From assembly GCA_002633005.1 (NCBI GenBank), contig NMRA01000331.1, forward strand, positions 371,364-435,363: a stretch of 64,000 nucleotides of DNA. The letters are read 5' to 3'. The translations under genes were made by a program, and so were the position numbers. The stretch is from Phoronis australis (lineage: Eukaryota; Phoronida; Phoronidae). Position 1 is the first letter of the stretch; each line of letters starts with the position of its first letter. The notes beneath the pieces are model-generated. The model was not told the DNA's origin, made no database searches, and saw nothing but the letters and a program-made list of their open reading frames with translations. Of the stretch, positions 46,239-58,200 are shown one piece after another.

Positions 46239-47210
46239 CGCTGGCAGCGTGTATGGATAACTGACTGTGCTTATAGACCGGCAGCCCAGAGCACTTAGCA
46301 TAGATGAACGAGGTACCAACATCTGACCACGGGAGCATTTAAAGTCCACCACAGTATGTACAGAAATGGCGTCTGCCGCTGTCTGCACTCTGGGTGTGAC
46401 CCCTGGGGGCCTTACAAAGACCCCAAAAATGAGCTAGACTAGATATTTGAGGTACCAACCAAAACTGATTTAAAACGAACAATAGTACCGCACTGAACAC
46501 CGAATGACCCACGGCAGACAAATTGCACTCTGGAATGGGTTCAGCAGAAACCAAAAAAGGGCCTCCCCCCCAAAAAATGAGCTAGCTTATAAATACACAG
46601 CTTGACCACTAGAGGGCGCATATATCTCACTTACATAATCATGTCCAGCAGGGCACTCCTGTTACACCAGTCTTAACACAGAGAGCACACAACATTTTGG
46701 TGTCAGGGGTGGGCTCTCTGTATTGAGACTGGTTATAAGATCAGCTTTACCGGGCTACTCTCCATGGCGGTTGTCCGAATATATGCAATTGAGGTCACTA
46801 CTCACTGCTACACAATAGATCGCTACTCATAACGCAGGTATGACCAGAGTCCATCTTGACTTCAGCGGTGGGAAATTCGAAGTGACAACTGCAGCGACGG
46901 ATGTCTCAGCTACACATCAGGTGGTGCTCTCTCCAAACCCAGCAGGTCACCGTCGCTCTCCGACAGTTAGGGTCGCTCTCCGTCAAGACTACGGTCGTGT
47001 GCCACTCTAGTCACACGACACCACTGTCTCTAGCTGGTCAGTAGAGACCTTGAATCTCCTATATTAGCTTCATACGCCGGAATCTTTTCAGCAAATTATG
47101 CCTCACATCGATGAAAACATCAGTCATGTTGTAAATAAGTACCATGGGCAGAGTCAGGCTTAGGCTTACAATCTCATGTTTACAAAATGGATTACTATGC
47201 TCCTATATTA
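46239..47210. other. no gene; hairpin-rich repeats
   Basis: 46668-46735 is an inverted repeat: accagtcttaacacagagag against the reverse complement of ctctctgtattgagactggt. The phrase 'aaaatgagctag' recurs near 46427 and 46573. The phrase tcctatattagcttcatacg (47057) anticipates the fold-back element that follows. NOMO exon 1 would be expected upstream of 47654 but was not found here. Confidence 0.45.
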
Positions 47211-47546
47211 GCTCCATATGCCAGAGGGACACCTTAGGAGGCCGTGGATGTCTTTAATTCCTTCCAACTCGAACAAATACTCCCGTTACCAAACTTTTTC
47301 TTCAAGCAGTCCTTCATTCAGTTCCCAAAATCGGAAACTGGACAGTTTTACACAGCGCACGCCAGGGCAGGGATATGACGTCATACCACCTGCTGTGAGC
47401 AGTGTTAAAAATGTCCAGTTTTCGATGTTGGGAACTGAACAAAGGACTGCACGAAGGAAAAGTTTGATAAAGGGAGTATTTGTTTGAGTTGGAAGAAATT
47501 TAAGACATCAACAGACTCCTAAGGTGTCCCTCTGGCGTATGAAGCT
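47211..47546. mobile_element. Fold-back (palindromic) element, about 336 bp
   Basis: The left arm reads gctccatatgccagagggac, accttaggag... and the right arm is its reverse complement with scattered mismatches. The arms are about 160 bp each and nearly meet at about 47370-47400, so the unit can fold into one long hairpin. It ends about 110 bp before a NOMO exon. The 89-codon frame inside is a by-product. Confidence 0.85.
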
Positions 47547-47653
47547 CCTAGTAGTGCTCATAGTAATCTATTTTGTTAAGATAAGATTGTTTAAAAAATA
47601 CAGAATACATCCTAGATTTGCCATAAAGTGTGAACTTGTCTTTTTTCTTTTAG

Positions 47654-47789
47654 TTAAAGCTCTACACAAAACAAGGAAGCTTAAAGTATCAAACCGACTG
47701 TGCGCCCAACAGTGGGTACTACCTAATACCTGTGTACGACAAAGGTGACTATGTCCTCAAGGTGGAGCCACCAGAAGGATGGGCTTTTG
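47654..47789 (+). CDS. NOMO: NOMO exon (second coding exon by comparison)
   Basis: NOMO proteins are ER membrane proteins with a large lumenal stack of immunoglobulin-like repeats, part of the back-of-Sec61 translocon machinery. The exon is 136 nt, after an acceptor ttttttcttttag and before donor GTAAAC. It encodes LKLYTKQGSLKYQTDCAPNS and, further on, PVYDKGDYVLKVEPPEGWAF, closely matching the N-terminal part of vertebrate NOMO (KLYTKQGTLKYQTDCAPN...). It starts in phase 0 and ends in phase 1. The first exon (signal peptide) was not found upstream, where repeats dominate. Confidence 0.93.
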
Positions 47790-48414
47790 GTAAACATTTT
47801 TGTAACATTCTTTATTGATATGAGATGATTGAAATATTTTCGAGTTTGCTAGCATAGCCAGAAATATGCAATAGATGATGTGGTTCACTTACCTAAGTTT
47901 GTGAAAATTGTGGTCAACCAGAAAAAAATTTCAGTACGTGATACATTAGTTCATGCTCATCACAACTGAAAACACGAACATCATGGCAGAAGCTCACGAA
48001 AGCCAACAAATGTGCTGGAAGCGCATGGCAACTATAAATATACTTGCAGTTGCACTAGTCAGTTTGATCAGTTCTTGAGGCCTCATTTAAGGCAGTAAAG
48101 GTATTTTTAATGATGTTGAAAAATTACTTGTTTTTACTGGTATGAAAAATCTTTGCTTTATAAATTACAAAAACTTTTTTAATAAGTGCACTGGCCATAA
48201 CATTCATCGCACACACATAGTTGTTGATTGATGTCATTGTTATAATTATATAGTTTTGTTCAAAAATGTCCTAGAAAAGAAAGGTAAAGGTATATTAATT
48301 ATTTTTTAAAATTCTTATATGTGAATTTCGTAATTCTGTGGTAACCATCAATAACTAAGTCAAAACCTTGCACGTCTGTGTCACGCTGATGAAATGTTAC
48401 GTGTTTTTTTGCAG

Positions 48415-48515
48415 AGCCTGAAAGTGTTGACCTTCACATTGATGGAACATCTGATAAATGCAGTGCAGGAGAGGATATAAACTTTCAGTTCATGGGATTT
48501 GGAGTCACTGGAAAG
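48415..48515 (+). CDS. NOMO: NOMO exon (third coding exon by comparison)
   Basis: 101 nt between acceptor gtttttttgcag and donor GTGTGT. The split Glu codon (G from the previous exon, AG here) restores the frame and gives EPESVDLHIDGTSDKCSAGE, then a block ending FMGFGVTGK, the family's region just after GW-x-F-E-P. It ends in phase 0. The intron between the exons is 625 bp. The next exon (expected to start like V-L-S-x-G-x-P-L-G-P) was not recognised in the remaining 15.5 kb of the plus strand. Confidence 0.93.
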
Positions 48516-48774
48516 GTGTGTCCACATTGTAATTCTTAGCAACTGTAGTGTGATATCCATGTCATTAGTGATATTGATAGCTGTCCAGATGCACTACGTA
48601 AAGATGGCTTGCTGTTTTGATATCACAAAAATCTGCCTTGTTTNGCGAGTTTGTTCTGAAATTGAGTTTTCTGGTATTGCAATAGTAAAAACTTGTAACG
48701 AAATGAAACCATTTCTAATTGTTATGACATGTACGCAACCTCACAGTTGATTGAAGAACTTGGAAATTGGCTAA
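48516..48774. other. NOMO intronic sequence
   Basis: Downstream of the NOMO donor. Contains one unresolved base at 48644. Nothing else seen. Confidence 0.5.
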
Positions 48775-49213
48775 TAGGTGACGCAATGGCGCCCAAAGAG
48801 CGTATCGCAATTTCAGCATCATAATAACTGAAGAACGCCACTTTTCCAACACCTGGAAGAGCAAAAAATTTTTAATGAGGCATCATTAATTTTGGCGGCA
48901 ACAGACCCGATGAATTATGTAAGCTAACTGAAGCCGGAGGGAGTGAAATTAAGCCGACGGAGTGACGTCATCCAGGCCATTGAGCCGACGGACTGACTTC
49001 ACCAAGGCCAGTACGGAACTGGCCACCCTCCCTCCGCAAAAAAACGGCCCACGAGAAAAAAACAGAACACCTCCAATCCAAATAGGGGGCCGGTGCAATA
49101 CCTGGGACTAAGGTGGCTCCGAAACGGGCACAACAAAGGTCTGTAGTGGAGTGGGGAAGACGGAGTTTGTGCAAACGATGCATTTTATATAATAGATTAT
49201 AAGCAAAAATGTT
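48775..49213 (-). repeat. Repeat R, uninterrupted copy
   Basis: Reverse complement of 22016-22159 joined to 28181-28510, without the Copia insertion. It contains an extra short duplication of a gacgtcactccgtcggct-like segment. It begins right at the splice donor of the antisense exon, so the translated tail beyond that donor is repeat, not gene. Confidence 0.82.
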
Positions 49214-49215
49214 AC
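49214..49215 (-). other. Splice donor of the antisense exon
   Basis: CAG|GTAAC on the minus strand, phase 0. The continuation of the frame past it (35 codons) falls in repeat R, and a similar reading occurs in the repeat copy at 22017, supporting this as the true exon end. Confidence 0.7.
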
Positions 49216-50631
49216 CTGACTCAAAACGGACAAATTACAGAGATCTGGTTCCGAGCCAGAGTCGCACGTTACTTTGCTAAAGCTCCACGTGGCAATGGGT
49301 GAACAGTACAGATCCCCACATAGACAATCAAAGTAACCGCATTGCCAACAACTGTCGACCAAAGGTGGAGTACACCCAACAGAAGGTGTGGGACTCTGGG
49401 AGACAGGGCGAGAACAGAAAGACATGGAAGACTCTCGTCTGTCAGTATGCGTGTGATTTGAGCTCAAAGGACATCTGTTGTGCTTTCTAAGACATTTAGA
49501 ACATCTCCCTTTGGGTGGTGGTCTCTCTGGAGAAAGGCGTTGGGCTCCTAAATGTTTCAAGTTTGTCTCTTCCTCTAAATTTAAATTTAAGTGTGAAATA
49601 TCACTAAAGCTTGACATCAAGAAGTTTTCATCTGTTTGTCTAATCTTTGAAACTGGATTTCCATAAGCATCGATTTCCATCAGTTTCATTGAATTGTCAC
49701 AAAACATTGCAATATCTGCCGCCAGTGACAAGATCTGACTAGATTGTTTTTGGCGTTCATTGTTTTTTGACTTCAATTCCAATTTGTTTTGAACAGCCCT
49801 GGCAAGAACTTTGTTGTTGAACACTTGACTTTTTCTCACGTGTTTACAACGCCAACAGTTCATCACGCTACATGTGATGGAAGACAAGTTTGATTCAGAC
49901 GAAGCCCGCTGTCGTAGTAATGTTGCCATGGATAAAGGAGAATGATGTAAGGATTTGTGATATGGCGAAACAGGGGTTGACAACACATCAACACTGTCGG
50001 CTGTGAAGTCAGTATAACCTTCTGAGCTACTGGTTGAAATTTGACTTGAAACACTGGAAGTCATTATGTCTGCTAGTTCACTTGTAGTGCTCTCCATGGA
50101 ACACTCCATGGGCTCTTCGCTGGCTACAGTTGGCAGCCAAGAACTAAGACATGGTGGTGTTGATGAGCATCTAGGCACTGGTGACAACTGGGGTGACCAT
50201 AAGGCACTTTCAGGAGCTGCAACACTCAGCGACAACACAGAGTGGGCACCCAAACTATGACACCGATGATGGGGAAAGAAAGTTTCATCCCACTGCCAAC
50301 TGTTAGGAGTGTTGGGACGTGTCGAACATGTGCTTTTAACACTCCCAAATTCTTCAAGGGACTTTGAAAGACTTTCTGTAGGTTCCAATGTGACCTCCTC
50401 CATCTTCGACTCGTCAGCGAGAAATACTTCATGGATAGTGCCACAGAGCCAACACCTCTGTGAACTCCAAGTCAAAGTAGGCAGTTTGCAAGGACACCGT
50501 CTTCTGTTTCTGGAAAGAAGCCTCTGTGTGTACAAGGTACTGCTGTGCCGTCTTGGTGGGTTACTGGATCTAGATGAGTCTACCAACGAAACAAGCTTTT
50601 TGCTAGCCGTATAGCTGATAGGCAGAGACAT
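49216..50631 (-). CDS. Unrecognised Ser-rich protein with CWxC cysteine clusters (large exon)
   Basis: Minus-strand open exon of 472 codons from ATG 50631. This is the first Met after an in-frame TGA about 13 codons upstream. It ends at a phase-0 GT donor. Family not recognised. Visible from N to C: a basic Ser/Arg-rich start; CPCK and a first CWLCGTIHE near residue 79; long Ser/Thr/Pro-rich disordered stretches; NCWRCKHVRK near 271; a conserved-looking helical segment (AVQNKLELKSKNNERQKQ...LAADIAMFCDNSMKLMEIDA); CSKCLRKHNRC near 388; and CWQCGYFDCLCG near 441. The recurring C-W-x-C pattern suggests small zinc-binding knuckles. There is no signal peptide or membrane segment. It lies antisense, downstream of NOMO exons and possibly in a NOMO intron. 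The rest of the gene would lie beyond the donor, toward or past 48.5 kb. Confidence 0.7.
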
Positions 50632-51719
50632 ACTGAACTGGCTACTTAAGAACCATCAATGTTCCATTGGAAACACTGTTAAATTGTTTGTAAACGTTCA
50701 CTGCCACATTTAGCACTGCACTACTGCCAGGTTCCACAGTCCATTCATTAACAAACCTTTTCCCTTGAGTATTAGCAGATTAATTCTATTTGTCCACACA
50801 GCTTCACATAACTGAGAATCTCCAAGAACAGATCGGAGGGACAGATCAATTTCGCTGCATATTATTAATGCAGCAGACAACTCAAAATACCTCCACTATA
50901 CAACAATTAGGTTAAAAACACCAGATTAGATGCCAGTCCATATCAACAAAGATTACAACAGACATGTGCAATTAAGTGGGTTTTCAAGTGGCTTGAACAG
51001 TGCTGCTGAGGATCTAAAATTCTGCACTGGGAGTATGTGCATACAGACTGCAGTCATGATGAAGGTTGTTACAGTCAAAATATCAATCAATCCAGCTGGC
51101 ATGCCACACAGAATAATACTCCACAATATGCAGACACCATGATCATGTTCAGAAGATGGACACAGTTACCAAGGATTAAATGACTCAAACAATTGCAATC
51201 CTACACTTGTCCAAACAACACTCTCCCTGGATATAATAGACCAATAAATACAAGCTGTCAATGACTGAAACATATTTCATGCAGCATGAACTACAGTGGG
51301 AAAAGTACATTTCTTGCTACATACATCCACTAAGATATTCGAACAAAGGTCCAGAGGATGACACATTATGGCTTGCAAACTTATGGTAAATTCTGATTCA
51401 AAACACAACACAGAAATTTTTCATCACTGACTCTCCACTGAATAAGTGATTACAACACAAAAGTAATGGGTAGCCAAAATACAAGACTGCCAGGGAAATA
51501 TAGACAGCAAACAGCGCATTCCAAATGACAATCTTTTTACTTGACTAAGCGTCAGGTATTGACATAGTCTACATTGATATGATGGTAAAGGTTCAGAATC
51601 AACAGTCATGCAATCTATATCCAGGTGACCAAGATGGCACACCTGGCAATAGTAGAGAATAAATGCTAATATGCAGCTTTGGCAATTGTCAAGAGAACCT
51701 GGATAACCAGAATCAAGTG
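50632..51719. other. upstream flank of the antisense gene; nothing assigned
   Basis: The promoter or an upstream exon of the antisense gene may lie here, but no element was recognised. Confidence 0.4.
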
Positions 51720-51955
51720 CCTACAGTACATCATATATGATACGATTCTAAGGGCCACTAGGAGGTGCTGTATTAGTAGACTTAGCCAGATAATCAAACG
51801 GTGGCAGCACATTGTCATCACATACCATTGAGTAAAAGTTTCACTGAAATCTGTTTATCAGTTCTATTATATAATCCGGAAATGCTCTACACTAAACACT
51901 TGAAAAGTCTATTTCCAGAACAAAATGATGCCGGCATTTAGTCATCATATATAAC

Positions 51956-53201
51956 TACCATATTTGCCCTAATAAGCACCCAGAGCGCTTAGAAAAATTT
52001 GCTTCAGGAAGGGGGCACTTATAGACCAAAAGTGGTTGAAACCCAGTCTCTGAAACAGGTGATATCATCAGCTAGAATTCATCAAATTTACGCTCTATGA
52101 CGCATCTGTAACCATTGGTATCAAACTTTGTTGTTAAATTACGAGCATTTTTCAGAAAACCCCAGTGAGAAAACTCGCCGACTGGTGCGTCGCTGCCTCG
52201 CCATCGCCAATAAGTCAACTTGAATTCTTGAGTAAAAATATAGTTTCAACTCAACAAATTACCTGAAGTCCTCCTCAAGTTTTCAAAATAGCAATTTTTA
52301 AGTTCCTGTAGAGCCGGGATTAACTGTATATTAAGTCTGCTCTAGATCATACTCCGCAACACGAGAAAATAAATCTCAAGAGGAACACACATGTTGTTGT
52401 CACATGTTTCTTTTGAAGTTCGTCTGCATATGGTGTGAGAGCGAGAAAGTGCATGTCATCAGAGTTCATTTGCCAGAGTAAACACAATGTAACGATCTAG
52501 GTGTGCATTTTAATCGACAATTGTCTCGGTAAGGCCAATGTCACTGAGTCCCCGGGTGACTGGATGCATGACAGTTTAACAGTTATTTTCAGGGGGTGTA
52601 AGGGTGCAGAAGTGTTCACTATCAGTGGGTTATTTTGACTTTAAAAACATCAATTACTACTAATTTAATAATTCCCCTTAAACATAACGCAAAGGTTTTT
52701 ATGGTATTAAAAACTTTCAGAAATAAGTGCCAAGACTAATCTTCAATGACAGATTCTTGAATGTAGCGTGCGCTTCCTAGCCACGTGCTTTTAAATGAAC
52801 AAAGGTCAAGTCTTTTATTAGTCTTTGATTCGCGGTTTTCACAATACAATCCCTTTGAGAAATACGCTGCATCTGTTCTGAAAGGCCAGACCATAATAGG
52901 ACATGTCCCTCGCAAGATCAGCAAAACTTTTTGAAGCACGGCAGAAGTTTGAAGTGTATAGTCATGGCTAAATACGGACATAGCGGCGAGGCTCCTGCTC
53001 TACAAATTCCCCACAAAATGATTTTTTCAGGACTGTCGGATATTATTGATAAATTGATGACGTTACTGTTGAATTTTAGGACTGTAGGTAAGGCAATTTT
53101 CGCACGTACACGTTCATGGACTGGGCGCTTATTTTAGCAGTTTGAAAACGCGTGGGGGGGCGCTTATAGGGGCATGGGCGGTTATTACGGCGAATATGTT
53201 A
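51956..53201. mobile_element. Terminal-inverted-repeat element of the GCCCA-ladder kind, about 1.25 kb
   Basis: The left end TACCATATTTGCCCTAATAA and the right end, reverse-complemented TAACATATTCGCCGTAATAA, are inverted repeats that continue as GCGCTTA/GCCCC ladders. No transposase was recognised. A 68-codon frame (52931-53137) inside starts MKHGRSLKC and has no motif. Confidence 0.65.
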
Positions 53202-53359
53202 ACTAGGAACATTACATAGTACTACTGATTAAATTACCATTTTTACACAACTTTGCCTTTATATTAAAGTACTAATAAATTAGTGCATAATCCTCGATCA
53301 GAACCCAGGAGTCCAAACTTAAACCTGAATAAATATCTGTGGATGGTAGAATGTATGGA

Positions 53360-53527
53360 ACCTATCTTATTGATAAATTGAAGATTTTACTGTAGAATTT
53401 TAGAACTGTAGGTAAGGCATTTTTCGCATGTACATATTCATGGGCTAGGCGCTTATTTTAGCAAAGTCTGAAAACGTGTGGTGGGCACTTATAGGGGCAT
53501 GGATGCTTATTAGGGCGAATACGGTGT
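53360..53527. repeat. Duplicated right end of the preceding element
   Basis: 53030-53200 and 53370-53527 align: ttattgataaattga, actgtaggtaaggca, gggcgcttattttagca, 'ataggggcatgg', then ttattagggcgaatacggt. The duplicate ends with the family's terminal repeat. Confidence 0.75.
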
Positions 53528-54059
53528 TTTCACAATAATGTACCAACCAATTTATCTCGGTGCCTATTACTTGTTCGAAATAGCCACCAAGATTTTCTTC
53601 TTCAAACAATTTTGTAGTGCCTAGACACAGAACTTTGTTTTGCTCTAAGTCCTTTTTTATTCAGGCCATTCAACGACTTACCAAATAGTCTAAAGGAGGC
53701 TGATGTTTGTGATTACTTCAGACACAAACTCATCTGATGTTACGTGTGGATGTGGCCATCATAGCTGTCCCTCATTTCGTCACTTCATTGTATATACCAT
53801 ATAAAAGTTTCATTTAATTTATTTAAGTTATTCAATTTAGTTACTTATTTTTTAATTCAATTTGGAAATTCAATTTACAAAATATTCATTTTAATTTGAT
53901 TTTACTTAATTTAATCTATTTACCTTTATTTAATTTATTTTTTGCTGTGAGAAGACCATGCTGTATATTAGCCTTTGGCTAAAGCTTGTTTTTAATATCT
54001 ATTGTATTTTATCCTCAATAAATAAAGTTTAATATTATTATTATCATTATTAATATTAT
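53528..54059. other. AT-rich, no gene
   Basis: Strong TTTAATTT-type low complexity at 53810-53950 and a (TTA)n-like stretch at 54020-54062. Confidence 0.55.
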
Positions 54060-54555
54060 TATAAATGGCCACTAGGTGTTACGGTACTCAACTCCACTCG
54101 AAATTTTAAACGTATCAGCGTATCGATATCACACACCTTTGTGTCAAGTTTTAAAATCCCTCAATTCGTTCTCTAGATATCATTCAGAAATGCTCTCACA
54201 CAAAATGACCAATAGGAGGTACTGCAGTAGTCGAATCTGGCCGAAAATCAAATGATGCTGCTGTAATCCTATAATATACCCCTGTATCAAATTTCAATGT
54301 ATTTCGCCCATCAGTTTTCTAGACATCATCCGAAAACACTCTACTCCCGAAAACAACCCTTGAAAAGTCCCTCGTAGAACCAAATGGCCACTAGGTGCTA
54401 CAGTGGTCGAGTTCGCCCCAAAAATTAAATCATGCCAATGCATCGATATCACACACCTTTGAGTCAAGTTTAATTGAAATCCATCGATATGTTCTGTAGA
54501 TATCATCCGGAAACACCCTTCCCCCAAAAATACAGAAAAAACCATGCTCCCCTGA
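54060..54555. repeat. 'gccactaggnggc' tandem repeat, about three units
   Basis: Units of roughly 120-200 bp. Each carries an 'aatggccactaggtg(t/c)tac' block, a 'cgatatcacacacctttg' block and a 'tagatatcatccggaaac' block, at 54063-54190, 54205-54330 and 54390-54530. Same family as 58390-59560 and 13320-14690. Confidence 0.75.
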
Positions 54556-54577
54556 CCTCAGGGGGCAGGGCAGAATA

Positions 54578-54581
54578 CGCG

Positions 54582-54627
<46 letters not shown>

Positions 54628-54685
54628 CACACACACAAGCACGCACATGCACACACACACACAAGCACGTATGCACACACATTAC
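54578..54685. repeat. Microsatellite (GC)n-(AC)n
   Basis: A (CG)n start at 54578-54590 runs into an interrupted (AC)n/(GCAC)n tract to about 54685. Open frames reading His-Thr or Cys-Val runs are artefacts. Confidence 0.95.
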
Positions 54686-56404
54686 ACAATTATTTTCCTT
54701 CTCAAGAGCAAGATTTTTCTTTGTTTTTGAAAATGCCAATTCTAATCAAGGTAAAACAATTTTAAAGTCACCTATCTGGATATCAAAATCGTAGTCACTG
54801 ACACTATTTTGTCAGTCAATGTATGAAATTTTACAAGGAGTCACAGAAAGACAGGCACTCCAATGTATTAACTGCAGATGGTCCCACCAGGTGTCTTCAC
54901 ATTCCAAAATGATTCACTGATTACCAGAAATGTTTGACAGATGAAGACACAGGGAGTCACTATGGGTGAAACAAGGAGAAACAGAAAACAGCAAATAATT
55001 TGCTGAGCAATTGGTAAAAATGCAGATTAAGAGTTTAATGGAGAACACTGTTCTCCCCACATGTGGGGAAAGTCCTGAGTCATGTTGGGAAATAAAAGTT
55101 TTGAGTTACCTTGGGTAAGCCTGGTTTGTTCTGCTTTAGAAAGAGGTAGAAATAATTTTGCTTAGAAATATTCGTTGTTGTAATAAAAAGCATTGTAATA
55201 TGCCCAGCAATTGAAAAAACTGCCACAGTAGTTATTTAGGCCAACTAGCAGAAAGGGAGATTGGGATAAGAACATAACACACGCTTAGAATTTTTGGCCT
55301 CAGGAGAACCCTGAGCTGAGACCATAAAAACATAGCCATGCAGGTTAGACAAGTTCATTACAATTAGTCCAAAAAGTGCCTCCACAGCCAAGTGGATGAA
55401 TGCCACATTGCTCTCCCCTGATTCAGAATACGGTACACATCAGACCAATAGCATGAATAGCACAAATGATCAAAAAGACTTTGTTTCTGTAGGAAAGCAT
55501 GTGTCCCCAGTGTGCAACCAAATTTGGAAGTTAACGACTTTCATGTAAAAAATACATAACCAAAATAAGAAGATAACCTAGAAATCTGCAATACCATTTT
55601 TAAGACTTCATCTTTTTGGAAAATTTTAACAATAAAAGACATGGTCACATGACCCACTAACGCTAGGTTGACTTTGAATAAAAATGGAATTCTACTGGCT
55701 TCCTACTTTTAGAAAACATATACATTGACTGTTAAATTACAGTTTCATAGACATTTGGTTAAATCCCTATAGACTTATTAACAATGTCCCATATAGCTTA
55801 AAAATGTGAGGTCATATATCACAACAATTGAAAGTCATTGTGTATTGTTGTTAAGCATTAGTAATGTTGAAAGGTTTTTTATTATAAATCCTCTTGGTTG
55901 AAAAACTGACATTTGATTTACATCACTTCCCATAACACCATGCATCCTAAATGGCAAACACATATGGTGTGCTTATTCTTTCCAACATTTCTAAACACCA
56001 GAGTGAACTTGAAATTCAGTCAGTGCTAATAAACAAAAATCGGCATATGCAGTTCTCCTTTAAATGTTTTTACAACATTAGCACATTAAAGAAGTTTCAG
56101 TAAGTCAAAAAGCAATCCTAGTAGATATCGTGATTGACACAAAACTGAAATTGTAACTAGGGGAACTGCTGCAGTTGGATCCCTCCAATAACCAAGGCAG
56201 TCATATTTCGCTTTACTACTAACATCGCAATTTCCATTTTAAGGAATTTCAATCAGTGGAAACTAAGCGTAAATCCCGAAAGTTTGCAAACATATCAAAT
56301 AGTGAAAAAGCATGGTAATCTATTGAGACATGGAGAAATCCGAGGAAAGATGCATCGATTTCTTGGGCATAATAAGTCATATCGACCTGACAGGAGATCA
56401 ATTA
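54686..56404. other. no gene recognised
   Basis: Short open frames only. A small palindromic patch, gagaacactgttctc followed by cccacatgtgggg, lies at 55043-55072. Confidence 0.4.
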
Positions 56405-56585
56405 TGCTCTCCCTCAATCTATCGTATACTCCTGGGTAAATGCCCATGCCTGGGTAAACATCCACCCCTGACTTTTGCCAAATTTCGATGCATGAGTCCA
56501 CTGTTCGGGTAATCTTCCATCCCCCACTTTGCACAAATTTCTGCTTCATGAGTAATTGCCCATTCCTAATTTACCGCTAACAGAA
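56405..56585. repeat. GCCCA-ladder MITE remnant
   Basis: Phrases like cctgggtaaatgcccatgcc, tgggtaaacatccacccctg and gggtaatcttccatccccca repeat the ladder pattern without clear termini. Confidence 0.55.
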
Positions 56586-58016
56586 CTTGAGCTTCAACTC
56601 GTGCTTTTATTTACTACTTTGCCTCTGGCTCAGNTACATAATCTGGCCAAACAAGGGACTGGAGACTATTAAATATGAATGATTTAATGCTGAGCAAGCC
56701 ACTACAATATCTAATCCTTCACTAATCTATTCATTCATGTCCTTGAGGCTTTGATTATGATGTCACTCAGTACAATAGAGCAGCAACCATTACAGGCTGT
56801 TGTTGATCACACTTTTTGGTCAAGTTAGCCAGAAGATTGAGGGTGGCTTCACCCTAGCTGCTCCAATAACTTTCATTGTTCATTATAACCATAGTTTACT
56901 TTGCCACAGAATAATAAAAAATGTAGTCATATCAAAAGTGTTCAATATCAAATAACACCGCCACTTCTGTCCTCCAAATGGCTGAAAAGCTGTAAGGTAA
57001 CTTCTCATATATGTGCAGGAAATCGGAAACTATGCATCTATCGGATAGCTATACCAAAGTTAACCTCGAGGTTGACTAACATCTTATAACGTTGTCTAGG
57101 CTTGCGCTAGCCACTTGCTATTAGCAAATTCTGAGCAGCACTGGCTATGGCAGAGCTAAGTTTGTTTGCCAACCGGCAAATGCTTTCCCAACTTGACAAT
57201 GAAAATTAATTTCGGGAAACCTATTCGCGTGTCGAATCACAGTCGCGCCAAAACGACTCTCTTACTTCGATTCTGAGTCCTAAAAATAGCAAGCGAGTGT
57301 TCAATTTCATGTCCATCACTCGTACTGAAATCACTCTTTTACCGCAACAAAATGTTCAACTGTGTAAGGGGGCTAGGAGTCTTGGTAATGCCGATTTCTT
57401 GCTTCATAGCGAGACCTCGTATAGGTGCTGCCGCTAGTTGTCTGCAAGTGACAATGTCAACGACTACTAGAAGACTATTTTTTTGACAAACCTGACCCAA
57501 TCTCTCAATAATTTTTCACACGCACAATGTGATGTGAGCCAGTTTGACAGCATTAAATTACGCAGCAGATAAAACCAGCCTGAGTTGAGCCAACTCAAAC
57601 ATGCAATTTGAACTCAAGGTTCAAAATCATTATTTTTCAAATTACATGAATCTCTCCTAATTCATTACTAATTTTACCAATTTTCACCACATAATTTGTC
57701 GTGTCAAATATTGGTTGAGACTTGGCATTGACAGGTTTTCCTTTCAAGAAGTAAAAGGCGCAAAAGCCGTCGGGAATAACAAGTGCGCTATCTATTTTTA
57801 AATCAAAATACGTCACATGTCATACCTAGTCAGCTCGCTAAATATCGTTAGTATAAGCGAGACTGGGATGTGTTTGAATTTTGGCGGTGGCCGAAAGAAA
57901 GCAAGGTATAAAGTAAATGTCAGTTAGTTACTTAATGAGTTTTATATTATCTACTCTGCACAATTTAGCTTTATTTTGCTAGCCACAAGTTGTTTAACAT
58001 TTTTGGACAGAGTGTC
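56586..58016. other. no gene assigned; one small open frame
   Basis: A 44-codon frame from ATG 57351 (MFNCVRGLGVLVMPISC, later TTTRRLFF, stop about 57485) has the look of an Arg/Ser-rich hydrophobic leader, such as a mitochondrial presequence, but no downstream exon could be linked. One unresolved base at 56632. Confidence 0.3.
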
Positions 58017-58200
58017 TTGCTCATGAAAATGCCCACGTGGCTGGCGTACCACCGCCATAAGCCAGGGATAAGGGGAAATCCCTGCCCAATTTTTTTTTTG
58101 GTCAACATCAATGAAATGCCCATGTGGCCTGCATACCCTCGCTGTAACCTGGGAATAGGGGGAACCTATGCCCAAACTTTTTAGGTCATAACAAAACCCA
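58017..58200. repeat. Direct tandem duplication, about 86-bp unit
   Basis: gaaaatgcccacgtggctgg (near 58025) and gaaatgcccatgtggcctgc (near 58111) begin two diverged units containing 'aagccagggataaggggaaat/aacctgggaatagggggaacc' and 'cctgcccaa/tatgcccaa'. Confidence 0.8.

Noticed and set aside
49108-49213. C-terminal 35 residues of the 507-codon antisense frame
   Set aside because: They are translated from repeat R past a good splice donor. A similar peptide is read from the repeat copy at 22017, so it is not part of the gene.
54430-54794. Open frames with His-Thr or Cys-Val runs
   Set aside because: Pure translation of the (AC)n microsatellite.
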